Shown one piece after another: positions 7,708 through 14,915 of a DNA stretch of 41,177 nucleotides. Source of the DNA: an uncultured Oscillospiraceae bacterium. Lineage in GTDB: Bacteria; Bacillota; Clostridia; Oscillospirales; Oscillospiraceae. The notes under the pieces were generated by a model, which ran no database searches, was not told the origin of the DNA, and saw nothing but the letters and a program-made list of their open reading frames with translations. Where the stretch lies: assembly GCA_944386885.1 (NCBI GenBank), contig CALXCU010000145.1, positions 1 to 41,177 on the forward strand. The letters are read 5' to 3'. Position numbers and translations under genes: made by a program. How positions within the stretch are numbered: position 1 is the stretch's first letter; each line of letters starts with the position of its first letter.

Positions 7708-8625
7708 TTAATAGGCAAACTTGGCGCTGTAGTTATTGGGGTTGGTGACGTACTGCATGACGGAGGCGCTGCCTCTGCCGGTGGAGACAAAGGTAGGATC
7801 CATCATTGTCCAGTGCTCGCCGTCAAAGTAGATGGCATTCTGCACCCAACCCACTCCCTCAATATAGACGTTGATCCAGGCATGGTACACCGTACCGGCA
7901 TAGCCAATGACCAACTTGCAAGGGATACCCTGGGAGCGGAGCATGGCGGACATGACGGCAGAGTAGTCAAAACAGATGCCCTTGCGCCGTTCCAGCACCG
8001 TATCCACTACGGGCAGGTAACCAACGGGCGGGTTGGCGGCTAAATCGTAGTCATAGGTAAAGTTGGTGGTGACCCAGTTGAAAATAGCGGCTACCTTTTC
8101 CAGGTCGGTGGTACAGTTGGCAGTGATCTCTTTGCCCTGAACAACGGTAGCGCTATTTTCGGTGAAGTTCACATACTGGTTGCTGTACAGGAAGGGCAGG
8201 AATTGGTCCCGCAGAGTCATGGTGACACTAGTACTGTAGGCCTGGGCATATTTCGTGCCGGTGGTATTTTCATAGACCTTGATGGCATAGGCGCCGTCGC
8301 CCTCGGTGAGGGGAAAGGTCTCGTATACGCCGGTATTGTTAAGGTTATACGTGTAGGTAGTGCCGCCGGTCTTGGTAATCTGGACTTTAATCCGGACGTT
8401 TTTCCCGCCGGTGTAGCGGACCTTCACGAATCCCTCGGACAGATTGGAAGCGTCCACCACCGCCTTGGCGTTGGAGAGCACAGTAACGCCGTACTTCACC
8501 GGGGCCACCGCGGGGATGGAGGCGGCCCGGACATGGAGGTAGGCTGCAGCGGCGGCGGTCCCGGCCAGAACCAGCGCCAAAGCCAGAGGAATGACACGCC
8601 GGGAGAGGATATGTGGGATATGCAT
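7708..8625 (-). CDS. Secreted transglutaminase-like protein
   Basis: A 305-residue exported protein. Residues about 11-35 form a signal anchor with an alanine-rich core. Residues about 45-150 are an all-beta region, perhaps immunoglobulin-like. The C-terminal part is a transglutaminase-like core with all three expected residues: Cys in RKGICFDYSAVM, His in YHAWINVYI and Asp in WTMMDPTF. These domains act as cysteine proteases, peptidases or cross-linkers in bacteria. The gene's start overlaps the stop of the sortase gene (TAATG), so the two are translated together. Together they suggest processing or cross-linking of a surface structure, presumably the pilus encoded next in the same operon. 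Confidence 0.88.
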   Translation of the reverse strand: MHIPHILSRRVIPLALALVLAGTAAAAAYLHVRAASIPAVAPVKYGVTVLSNAKAVVDASNLSEGFVKVRYTGGKNVRIKVQITKTGGTTYTYNLNNTGVYETFPLTEGDGAYAIKVYENTTGTKYAQAYSTSVTMTLRDQFLPFLYSNQYVNFTENSATVVQGKEITANCTTDLEKVAAIFNWVTTNFTYDYDLAANPPVGYLPVVDTVLERRKGICFDYSAVMSAMLRSQGIPCKLVIGYAGTVYHAWINVYIEGVGWVQNAIYFDGEHWTMMDPTFVSTGRGSASVMQYVTNPNNYSAKFAY

Positions 8626-9380
8626 TATGGGTCGACCTCCTCGGTGGGAATGGGGGACGGATCGACCGTCCCAATATTGAGCCAGGCGGGGTAATCGTAG
8701 TCCTCCTGGTACGGGAAGGAGTCCACCTGCCGGGCGCGGACCACATAGCGGTGGTCGGCTACTCCAATGGGGGTACAGGTAGTCAGGGTCAGGCAGGAGA
8801 AGCCCTGGGGATAGATGACACTCCAGTCGTCAGGCTCGATGATGCTGGTCTTGTCCCAGACGTACTGATAAATCACATCCTCATACACCAAATAGAGAGT
8901 ATCTCCCGCCCCCAGCAGATGAAGGTAATAGAAGGGGACATCGTCGGTAATTTGACCGTTGCGCACCCAGTTGCGGTGCCCGGCGATGGAGACATTTCCG
9001 CCGGTCTCCTGGGGAAGCTGGGCATAATCGTACAGACCCTCTCCCTGGAGAAGCGTGGAGGCACTGGTGCCATCCAGAATGGGGATATCCACCGCCAGCT
9101 TGGGAATGATCAGGCGCATGGAGCCGCTTACATAGGCCTCTCGTGCCTGGGTGACGATGACGCCATCCAAAGGCAGCCCACCGCTGTCCGGACTGGGCCA
9201 GGGGGTCTCCTCCGGCGCGGGACTGGCCGTGGCCGCCGGAGTGGGAGAGGGAGAAGGCGCGGCAGCGGTGGGGAGAGGGGACTGTTCCACCGGCCGGTCC
9301 CGGAAGGTGAGCAGCCCGGCCCAAAAGAGCAGAAGGGCCGCCAGGGCAAAACAGAGCACAGCCAGAAGCGGGCGTTTCAT
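8625..9380 (-). CDS. Class D sortase
   Basis: A membrane-anchored transpeptidase that attaches proteins to the cell wall or polymerises pilins. The 251-residue protein has an N-terminal anchor (residues about 5-25), a Pro/Ser/Thr linker (about 30-70) and the sortase barrel. Catalytic residues visible: His in SIAGHRNWV, Cys in LTLTTCTPIG and Arg in HRYVVRAR. The TLTTC spacing and the overall length fit class D. A short acidic tail follows the barrel. It lies 21 bases after the BTAD regulator and overlaps the transglutaminase gene. No LPxTG substrate is seen in the complete genes nearby; the truncated secreted protein at the right end could carry one beyond the window. Confidence 0.9.
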   Translation of the reverse strand: MKRPLLAVLCFALAALLLFWAGLLTFRDRPVEQSPLPTAAAPSPSPTPAATASPAPEETPWPSPDSGGLPLDGVIVTQAREAYVSGSMRLIIPKLAVDIPILDGTSASTLLQGEGLYDYAQLPQETGGNVSIAGHRNWVRNGQITDDVPFYYLHLLGAGDTLYLVYEDVIYQYVWDKTSIIEPDDWSVIYPQGFSCLTLTTCTPIGVADHRYVVRARQVDSFPYQEDYDYPAWLNIGTVDPSPIPTEEVDP

Positions 9381-9401
9381 AGCGGGGTTCTCCTCATAAA
9401 A

Positions 9402-10616
9402 TTAGGAAAGTTCCAGCTCCCGCACGCGGCAGGAGAGCTTGAGGTAATTGCGCCGGTGCTGCCGGTAAAAGGCGGTGACCACCCGGTCCATGACCATGGT
9501 GGCATCCTCGTAGTTGGCGGCAGGGAGCATGACCACATACTGGGCGCTGCTGTACCGAGCGACCACGTCTCCCCGGCGCAGGGAGTGGACTAGGATGTCT
9601 AAAAGCTGGTCCATGGTGGTGTTGAGGGCCCCGAGCTCAGGCATACCGCCCCCGGGGAGGGAGACCGTGATGAGAGCCAGATGGACACAGGTGCCGCTGC
9701 GCTGGGCGCGGCGGGCCTCCAGACGGTAGGCCTCCCGAAAGAAGCCATATTCGCAAACGAATGCGCCCGGCCGGCGGGCAGTCTCCTTCAAGCCCTCCTG
9801 AATGACGGCCAAATCGGTCTCCAGGCCCTTTTCGGTGTCCATGATCTGGGCGTAAAGGGCGCGCAGCTCCTCGGAAGGAGACACGCCCAGGCTCCGGTAG
9901 AGGAGGTCGGTGGCGCGCTCATAGGCCTCCAGGGCCTCGGTCTCCCGGCCCTGATGAATGAGAGAGCGGACCACCAGAATATGGAGTTCCTCGTCCAGCT
10001 CGTCCAGAGCGCTGGCCCGCGTACACAGGGCGGTCATCTCGGGAAACCGCCCGGCCTCCTCCAGCAAGACGGCGTAACGTTTAACGGCGGAGAGGTAATG
10101 GGCATGATAGTGGGCGCTCAGAGGCACCACCCACAGGCTTCCGCTCTGCTTGGGAAGAAAATCGCCTTTATAGAGGTCGGTAAGCTGCCGGTAGTACTCC
10201 ATACGCTCCGGCCTGGAAAGGCCGCTCTGGCTGGCCTTGACGTAAAGGGCGTCAAAGCGGTCCAAATCCAGCTGGCACTCCGCCGCTGGATTCCAAGTAT
10301 AAGCTCCCCGCTTGGACAAGATGGGGGGCACAGCCGGGGGAAACATGGGCTCCAGCAGGGCGCGCACCCGGTAGAGCAATGTTTTCAGGGCGTTGACCGG
10401 ATTCGAACTGTTATCCTCCGGCCAGAGCAGCTCCATGAGCTCGCTCTGGGTCACGTCCCGGTCACGATGCAGGATCAGATAGCACAGGACATTCCAGAGT
10501 TTCAGAGAGCGGTTTATCTGGTCCGTCAGCACCTGCCCCCCGACCTCCAGGCAAAACCCGCCCAGCATAGAGACCGTGACGGAGACCGTCTGGGCCTCAA
10601 GCCGATTCCGTTTCAT
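9402..10616 (-). CDS. BTAD/winged-helix regulator with degenerate GGDEF-like domain
   Basis: A 404-residue transcription factor. Residues about 12-105 are an OmpR-type winged helix (SVTVSMLGGFCLEVGG, then RDVTQSELMELLWP). Residues about 110-260 are the bacterial transcriptional activator domain, a set of TPR helices (LDRFDALY, YKGDFLP, VRSLIHQGRETEALEAYERA). The C-terminus (about 285-400) resembles a diguanylate cyclase fold: FFREAYRLEARRAQRSG, then RRGDVVARYSSAQYVVMLP, where YSSAQY occupies the place of GGDEF, so catalysis is not expected. I chose the internal ATG with GAGGGGG in front rather than the upstream GTG. It heads the pilus operon and presumably controls it. Confidence 0.85.
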   Translation of the reverse strand: MKRNRLEAQTVSVTVSMLGGFCLEVGGQVLTDQINRSLKLWNVLCYLILHRDRDVTQSELMELLWPEDNSSNPVNALKTLLYRVRALLEPMFPPAVPPILSKRGAYTWNPAAECQLDLDRFDALYVKASQSGLSRPERMEYYRQLTDLYKGDFLPKQSGSLWVVPLSAHYHAHYLSAVKRYAVLLEEAGRFPEMTALCTRASALDELDEELHILVVRSLIHQGRETEALEAYERATDLLYRSLGVSPSEELRALYAQIMDTEKGLETDLAVIQEGLKETARRPGAFVCEYGFFREAYRLEARRAQRSGTCVHLALITVSLPGGGMPELGALNTTMDQLLDILVHSLRRGDVVARYSSAQYVVMLPAANYEDATMVMDRVVTAFYRQHRRNYLKLSCRVRELELS

Positions 10617-10706
10617 AGATCGTACCCCCTCTGGCACAGAGCGATGGCCGGGCCCTATGGCCGCGGCAGTGAGGTCGACTCATAGTATAACAGATTTTCT
10701 ATAAGA

Positions 10707-10720
10707 ATACCAGACAAAAG
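10707..10720. repeat. 14-base motif shared by two upstream regions
   Basis: ATACCAGACAAAAG occurs here and again at 12504-12517, each time upstream of a minus-strand gene. One pair of this length is not surprising by chance in 41 kb, so the positions are the only reason to record it. Confidence 0.3.
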
Positions 10721-10726
10721 CGATTT

Positions 10727-10780
10727 TGTAACCAACAAATTTTAAGACAAATAAGCACGAGAACCGTAACATGTAACCAA
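10727..10780. promoter_or_regulatory. Two direct repeats upstream of the BTAD regulator
   Basis: TGTAACCAA occurs at 10727-10735 and 10772-10780 (TTGGTTACA on the coding strand), starts 45 bases apart, which is close to four turns of helix. A related GTTAC sequence follows the outer copy. Regulators with a BTAD domain often bind direct repeats, so an autoregulatory site is possible. Confidence 0.35.
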
Positions 10781-10792
10781 AGGGGCAGACCC

Positions 10793-11410
10793 TCAATCAG
10801 GAATATAGGCCCGCACCCGCAGTGTGGCGCCCAAACGCTCCGCCAGCGCCCGGCAGCGCGCGATGTCCTGGGGCGTCTTGTCTTTATCCACGATGGTCAT
10901 GACCACATGGGGCACAAAAGCGGTAGCCTTCCGAGTGAAGTCCAGCATGGCCTCCCAGGCCTTTATCCCATCCCGGGGCTGGGTGACCGCGCAGTACTCC
11001 TCCGCAGTTGCGCTGTTGAGGGAAATGGAGACCGTGTCGATGCGCCCTTTCAGCTCCGGCGTCACATCCCGGCCGTGGATCAGGTTAGCGTGGCCGTTGG
11101 TGTTGATGCGCACCGGGGGCAGCTTGGGAACACGGGCCTTGAGCTGGTCCACCAGCCAGCAGATGTCGTCGATGCGGAAGGCGGGCTCCCCAAAGCCGCA
11201 GAACACCAGCTCCCGGTAGGAGGGCAGGTCCCGGGAGAGCAGGTCGTCCAGGGCCTCCTGGCGGGAGGGCTCGTGCTCCAGCCACAGGTCGTCGGCATAG
11301 ATACTGCCCTTGTGCCCGTTGTGGCGCAGGCAAAAAACACAGGCGCAGTCGCATTTGTTGGTGAGATTTACGTACAACGCGCCCTCATATTCATAAGAAA
11401 TGGTCATCAT
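10793..11410 (-). CDS. TatD-associated radical SAM protein
   Basis: A 205-residue radical S-adenosylmethionine protein that is a little short, as is normal for the TatD-linked group (TIGR04038). The cluster motif is CDCACVFC at residues 19-26, which fits CxxxCxxC. FCGFGEP at about residue 70 is the glycine-rich SAM-binding strand, and VRINTNGHANL and VSISLNSATAEEY are typical core strands. It is immediately downstream of tatD with a gap of only 7 bases, the arrangement that defines this family. The substrate is unknown. The first ATG follows AAGGAG by ten bases. Confidence 0.9.
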   Translation of the reverse strand: MMTISYEYEGALYVNLTNKCDCACVFCLRHNGHKGSIYADDLWLEHEPSRQEALDDLLSRDLPSYRELVFCGFGEPAFRIDDICWLVDQLKARVPKLPPVRINTNGHANLIHGRDVTPELKGRIDTVSISLNSATAEEYCAVTQPRDGIKAWEAMLDFTRKATAFVPHVVMTIVDKDKTPQDIARCRALAERLGATLRVRAYIPD

Positions 11411-11417
11411 GACCTGT

Positions 11418-12212
11418 TCACTCCTTGCTCTTTATGGCGTTGCTCTCATCTGGGATGCGGAAGATCTGCCGCCCATTGGCGGTGGTCTGCCGGGCCACCT
11501 CTTCAAAGGTGAGACCCTTGACCTGAGCGATTGTCTCAGCCATGCGGTAGACGTAGCTGGAATCATTGCGCCGGCCCCGGAAGGGCTCGGGGGCCATATA
11601 GGGCGCGTCGGTCTCCACCAGAATGCGCTCCAGCGGGACGGCAGAAACAACTTCAGGGGCTTTTTTGGCATTTTTATAGGTGATGGGGCCGTCAAAGCCC
11701 AGATACCACCCCAGCTCCACCAGCTCCAGGGCCATGTCCACGCTGCCGGAGTAGCAGTGGAAGACTCCCGTAACGCCGGGGAATTCTTTCACCATGGCCA
11801 GAGCGTCCCCGTGGGCCTCCCGGTCGTGGACAATCACGGGCAGAGAGAGCGACTGAGCCAGCTCCAGCTGACGGCGGAACACAGTCTGCTGAAGCGCCTT
11901 GGGAGGATTTTCCTTCCAATAGTAGTCTAGGCCGATCTCCCCGATGGCCCGCACTTTGGCGTGGGTGGCCAGGGAGCGCAGCTCCCAGAGAAAGCCGTCC
12001 TCCCAATCCCCGCAGTCCTCCGGGTGAATCCCCACAGCAGCGTAGATGTGGGGAAAACGCTCGGCCAGAGCGATGCAGGCGCGGGAGGAGGACAGATCGC
12101 AGCCGGGACAGAGCGCCAGCTCCACCCCCCGCCCCGGCAGCGAGGCGAGCAGCGGCTCCCGGTCAGAGTCAAAACGCCCGTCGTAGTAATGGGCGTGGGT
12201 GTCAAACAACAT
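11418..12212 (-). CDS. tatD: TatD-family metal-dependent deoxyribonuclease
   Basis: A 264-residue TIM-barrel hydrolase that acts on DNA with two metal ions. Visible ligands: FDTHAHYYD at the start, GIHPED at about residue 60, IGEIGLDYY near 85, VIVHDRE near 120, FHCYSGS near 145 and ETDAPYMAP near 195. I chose the ATG that gives MLFDTHAHYYD, preceded by GGAGGAACCATTTTTC; a longer frame exists upstream but would place the ribosome site inside the gene. The radical SAM gene follows directly. A good promoter lies 40 to 70 bases upstream. Confidence 0.93.
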   Translation of the reverse strand: MLFDTHAHYYDGRFDSDREPLLASLPGRGVELALCPGCDLSSSRACIALAERFPHIYAAVGIHPEDCGDWEDGFLWELRSLATHAKVRAIGEIGLDYYWKENPPKALQQTVFRRQLELAQSLSLPVIVHDREAHGDALAMVKEFPGVTGVFHCYSGSVDMALELVELGWYLGFDGPITYKNAKKAPEVVSAVPLERILVETDAPYMAPEPFRGRRNDSSYVYRMAETIAQVKGLTFEEVARQTTANGRQIFRIPDESNAIKSKE

Positions 12213-12252
12213 GAAAAATGGTTCCTCCATCAGACAATTCCTAGATAAATCT

Positions 12253-12281
12253 ATCATACCTCTTCTCTCCGGCCATTGCAA
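12253..12281 (-). promoter_or_regulatory. Promoter of tatD
   Basis: Minus-strand TTGCAA and TATGAT separated by 17 bases, ending about 41 bases before the tatD start codon. It lies beyond the terminator of the small gene upstream, so tatD is a separate unit. Confidence 0.65.
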
Positions 12282-12282
12282 G

Positions 12283-12317
12283 GAAAAAGAGAACCGCCCG
12301 GCAAAAACCGGACGGTT
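12283..12317 (-). terminator. Terminator of the 39-residue gene
   Basis: On the minus strand AACCGTCCGG pairs with CCGGGCGGTT (one G-T pair) around a 6-base loop and is followed by CTCTTTTT. It is placed 30 bases after the stop of the small gene. Confidence 0.75.
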
Positions 12318-12347
12318 TTGGGCTTGGATGAGGAGGAAGGGGTGGGT

Positions 12348-12467
12348 TCAGGCGCTCTCGCCCAGCTCGGCCAACGCCTCCCCTTCGCTGTCGGCCGAAA
12401 AACAAAACCGGCCGGCGTTGTCGTAGACCTCGATATGTCCCTGGACCCAGATAATATCATAATACAT
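12348..12467 (-). CDS. 39-residue small protein
   Basis: A short coding region beginning MYYDIIWVQGHIEVYDNAG and ending EGEALAELGESA. It has the look of a tiny beta-hairpin domain (IIWVQGHIEVYD, RFCFSADS) followed by a helix. Support for it being real: a ribosome site (AAGGGAGCG, 5 bases from the ATG), its own terminator, a balanced composition unlike the surrounding shadow frames, and my recollection of similar small proteins in other Clostridia. A longer open frame upstream is antisense-like noise. Function unknown. Confidence 0.6.
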   Translation of the reverse strand: MYYDIIWVQGHIEVYDNAGRFCFSADSEGEALAELGESA

Positions 12468-12503
12468 GGAAGACGCTCCCTTCTGTCTGATGTTGCACTT
12501 AGG

Positions 12504-12517
12504 ATACCAGACAAAAG
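12504..12517. repeat. Second copy of the ATACCAGACAAAAG motif
   Basis: Identical in 14 of 14 bases to 10707-10720. It is adjacent to a small hairpin (12518-12533) and about 40 bases upstream of the 39-residue gene. Confidence 0.3.
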
Positions 12518-12533
12518 GTCCTATCATTAGGAC
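12518..12533 (-). terminator. Weak hairpin after the amidase gene
   Basis: GTCCTA and TAGGAC form a 6-bp stem with a 4-base loop, followed on the minus strand by CTTTTGTCT. It is 20 bases past the amidase stop, so it may be its weak terminator. Confidence 0.45.
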
Positions 12534-12552
12534 AATTAAACGTCCCCGTGTC

Positions 12553-13269
12553 TTAATGTTCCTCCGGGTCCTGATAGGCGGCCAGGTCGGAGAGGAACTG
12601 CTGCCAGGCCTCCGGATGCTCGACATAGTAGAGGGGACACTCCTTGCCGGTGGCGTCGTAGTGGCGGATGACCTGACTCTCGTCCAGGCCGTATTCTTCC
12701 TGGAGCCAGTGGACCAACCGGAGGAGCGAGGCATAGGTGGCCTGATTGAACGCGCCCTCTGCATCCGGGTGGCAGCACTCGATGGAGATGGTGTCCACAT
12801 TGCGCTGGCTGGTGCAGTAGGCGATTTCGTCCAGGGGTACACACTGGATGATCTCCCCCTCCAGACCGATGAGAAAATGGCTGCTGGCATAGGTCTCCCC
12901 GCTCTGAGCCAGGCCGGCGAAATAGCTGTGGTTCTGCTCGGCGGTGGTGCCCGGGTTCCCCACATAGTGGATCACAATGCCGTTGACCTCCTCTAGGGGC
13001 GTCCCCGGCCGGGAGTAGGGATTGACCTCCAGCAGATCCTGGGTAACCCAGGCGGGCACATCGGCCTGACTGGGAGCGCGGTCGGTGAGCAGCACCTGCA
13101 CCCCCTTTATGGCCAGGAGGAGAATCACAATTCCCGCCAGAATGAGGGGAAGACGGAAAGGACTGGAGGGGCGCTTCCGGCGGGCAATCCGTTTCCCGCC
13201 CCGGGGGCGGCGGGCTGGGGCGGGCCGCTCAGCAGAAAGGCGGGCGCCGCCGGTAGGTTCTTGTATCAT
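12553..13269 (-). CDS. Membrane-anchored N-acetylmuramoyl-L-alanine amidase
   Basis: A peptidoglycan amidase of the Amidase_2 (PGRP-like) zinc fold, 238 residues. A basic cytoplasmic start (residues 1-38) precedes a single anchor (about 39-58, LPLILAGIVILLLAIKGVQV). The enzyme domain shows the three zinc ligands: His in IVIHYVGN, His in VIRHYDATG and Cys in KECPLYY, plus the usual IECCHPD stretch between them. It is expected to work outside the membrane, in cell-wall remodelling or sporulation. It has its own -10 box and is followed by a weak terminator. Confidence 0.9.
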   Translation of the reverse strand: MIQEPTGGARLSAERPAPARRPRGGKRIARRKRPSSPFRLPLILAGIVILLLAIKGVQVLLTDRAPSQADVPAWVTQDLLEVNPYSRPGTPLEEVNGIVIHYVGNPGTTAEQNHSYFAGLAQSGETYASSHFLIGLEGEIIQCVPLDEIAYCTSQRNVDTISIECCHPDAEGAFNQATYASLLRLVHWLQEEYGLDESQVIRHYDATGKECPLYYVEHPEAWQQFLSDLAAYQDPEEH

Positions 13270-13301
13270 AGAGATCTCCCCCTGTCGTTGAAGCTTCCCC
13301 C

Positions 13302-13307
13302 ATTATA
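13302..13307 (-). promoter_or_regulatory. Extended -10 promoter of the amidase gene
   Basis: Minus strand TGGTATAAT is an ideal extended -10, about 33 bases before the start codon. The -35 is not evident, which an extended -10 allows. Confidence 0.6.
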
Positions 13308-13360
13308 CCAGCTTTTTCGCGTAAAGTCTCATAAAAATTTGAAAAACGATCCCTGCGCAC

Positions 13361-13397
13361 AAAAACCCGGAGGGACAGGCGGAACCGTCCCTCCGGG
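13361..13397 (-). terminator. Terminator of htrA
   Basis: An 11-bp perfect stem (CCCGGAGGGAC / GTCCCTCCGGG) with a 10-base loop, followed on the minus strand by TTTTTG. It lies 16 bases past the HtrA stop. Confidence 0.88.
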
Positions 13398-13412
13398 GAA
13401 GATACTGGGAAA

Positions 13413-14789
13413 TTAATAGCCGAACGGCCAGCTGAAGTAGTAGGAGCCGTTATTTTCCTGCCCCTGGTCCCGGGCATTCTGACGCTCCTGATTGAGCTGA
13501 GTCTGGAGATCGCTCAGGGCGCTCTGACGCGCCTCATTGTCCTCGTCCAGGGTGACCTGCAGTTCAATGGTCTCGCCGGAGCGGTAAACCGAAAGGGTCA
13601 CAGTGTCTCCCGCGGTGTGCTCCCGCAGCTGAGATTTCAGAGTATTTGTATCGGCCGTCTCGGTACCGTCAATGGCGGTGATGATGTCGCCCTGCTGCAA
13701 GCCGGCAGTGTCGGCGCAGGAGCCGTCCAGTACGGCCTCCACATAGGACCCGGCGGGCACGCCGTACCGGGTGGCGGCAGAGGAGACGTCGGTGGTCAGG
13801 ATACCCAGGTTTGGCCGGCCGGTAACGTAGCCGTGCTCGATCAGGTCGGTAATGATATCCTTGACATCGTTGATGGGGATGGCAAAACCCAGACCTTCAA
13901 TCGTGGCCTCCGAGGAGGAACTACTGTTAGAAAGCTTGGCGGAGGTGATGCCAATGACCTCGCCGTAGGCATTGAAGAGGGGGCCGCCCGAGTTGCCGGA
14001 GTTGATAGCGGTGTTGGTTTGAAGCATGTTCATGGTCTCGCCCTCGCTGGTGGTAACCGTGCGGTCCTTGGCAGAAATCAGACCGTCGGTGAGGGACCAA
14101 GTCAGCTCGCCCAAGGGGTTGCCAATGGTGTACACCGGCTCGCCCACAACCAGGGCGTCCGAGTCACCCAGCGTGACGGCGTGCAGGCCGGTGGCCTCGA
14201 TCTTCAGCACAGCCACATCGTTCTCGGCCTCGCCGCCCACCAGGGTGGCGTCATAGGAGGTGCCGTCCACAAAGTTAACGGTAATGGAGGTGGCGTCTTC
14301 AATGACGTGATAGTTGGTGACGATGTAGCCGTCGGAGGTGACCACGAATCCGGAGCCGGCGGCGGCGCCCTGCACCTGGTAGCCGTAGACGTTCGTGGTA
14401 ACCTGGGTGGAGATACCCACGCAGGCATCCACATAGTTGGCATAGAGCTGGGCGGGGGTCAGGGCCGTGCCGGAACTGACGCTGGTGGTGTCCACGTTGA
14501 CGGGTGTATGAGTGCCCTCATAGATGGTCGTGTTGTCGGCGCGGCCTTCCAGCAAATACCACATGCCGCTGCCGCCGGCCACACCGCCCAGCAGGGCGCA
14601 GCACAGAGCCACCACTACGAACTTGCCGCCCATGCCGCGCTTCTTTTTCTTGGGGGGCTTCGGCGGCTGCCAGTTGGAAGAGGACTGCCACGGATCATCA
14701 TGAACCCGGTATTGATTGGTCTCAATGGGCTGGCTGGCCGGCTCAGTGGAATGGAAATTCTCTCTGGAATCAAATTCGTTGTTATACAT
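13413..14789 (-). CDS. HtrA/DegP-like trypsin-type serine protease with PDZ domain
   Basis: An envelope quality-control protease of the S1C family, 458 residues. A cytoplasmic N-terminus rich in Gln, Pro and Lys (1-62) is followed by one membrane helix (about 65-87). The protease domain shows its triad: His in TNYHVIEDA, Asp in ENDVAVLKI and Ser in INSGNSGGPLF. A PDZ domain follows (GVPAGSYVEAVLDGSCADTA, then GLQQGDIITAIDG), and the tail is rich in Gln and Asn. I chose the ATG of MYNNEFDS, eight bases after AAAGGAG; the longer frame has no ribosome site. It is a single-gene unit with its own terminator. Confidence 0.93.
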   Translation of the reverse strand: MYNNEFDSRENFHSTEPASQPIETNQYRVHDDPWQSSSNWQPPKPPKKKKRGMGGKFVVVALCCALLGGVAGGSGMWYLLEGRADNTTIYEGTHTPVNVDTTSVSSGTALTPAQLYANYVDACVGISTQVTTNVYGYQVQGAAAGSGFVVTSDGYIVTNYHVIEDATSITVNFVDGTSYDATLVGGEAENDVAVLKIEATGLHAVTLGDSDALVVGEPVYTIGNPLGELTWSLTDGLISAKDRTVTTSEGETMNMLQTNTAINSGNSGGPLFNAYGEVIGITSAKLSNSSSSSEATIEGLGFAIPINDVKDIITDLIEHGYVTGRPNLGILTTDVSSAATRYGVPAGSYVEAVLDGSCADTAGLQQGDIITAIDGTETADTNTLKSQLREHTAGDTVTLSVYRSGETIELQVTLDEDNEARQSALSDLQTQLNQERQNARDQGQENNGSYYFSWPFGY

Positions 14790-14915
14790 AATCGACGCTC
14801 CTTTTCCGGATATCTCTCTTAAGCAATTAGGGGGAAACGGGATTGGTTTTTTGTTCTTTCCCTTTTGAACTGCCCTTATCATAACCGGAAAATGTGTCTA
14901 AAGCATGAAGAAACT

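Noticed and set aside
12504..12517. The shared ATACCAGACAAAAG as a mobile-element end
   Set aside because: Only two copies occur, in the same direction, with no inverted partner, no transposase and no target duplication. A chance match of this length is expected in a window this size.
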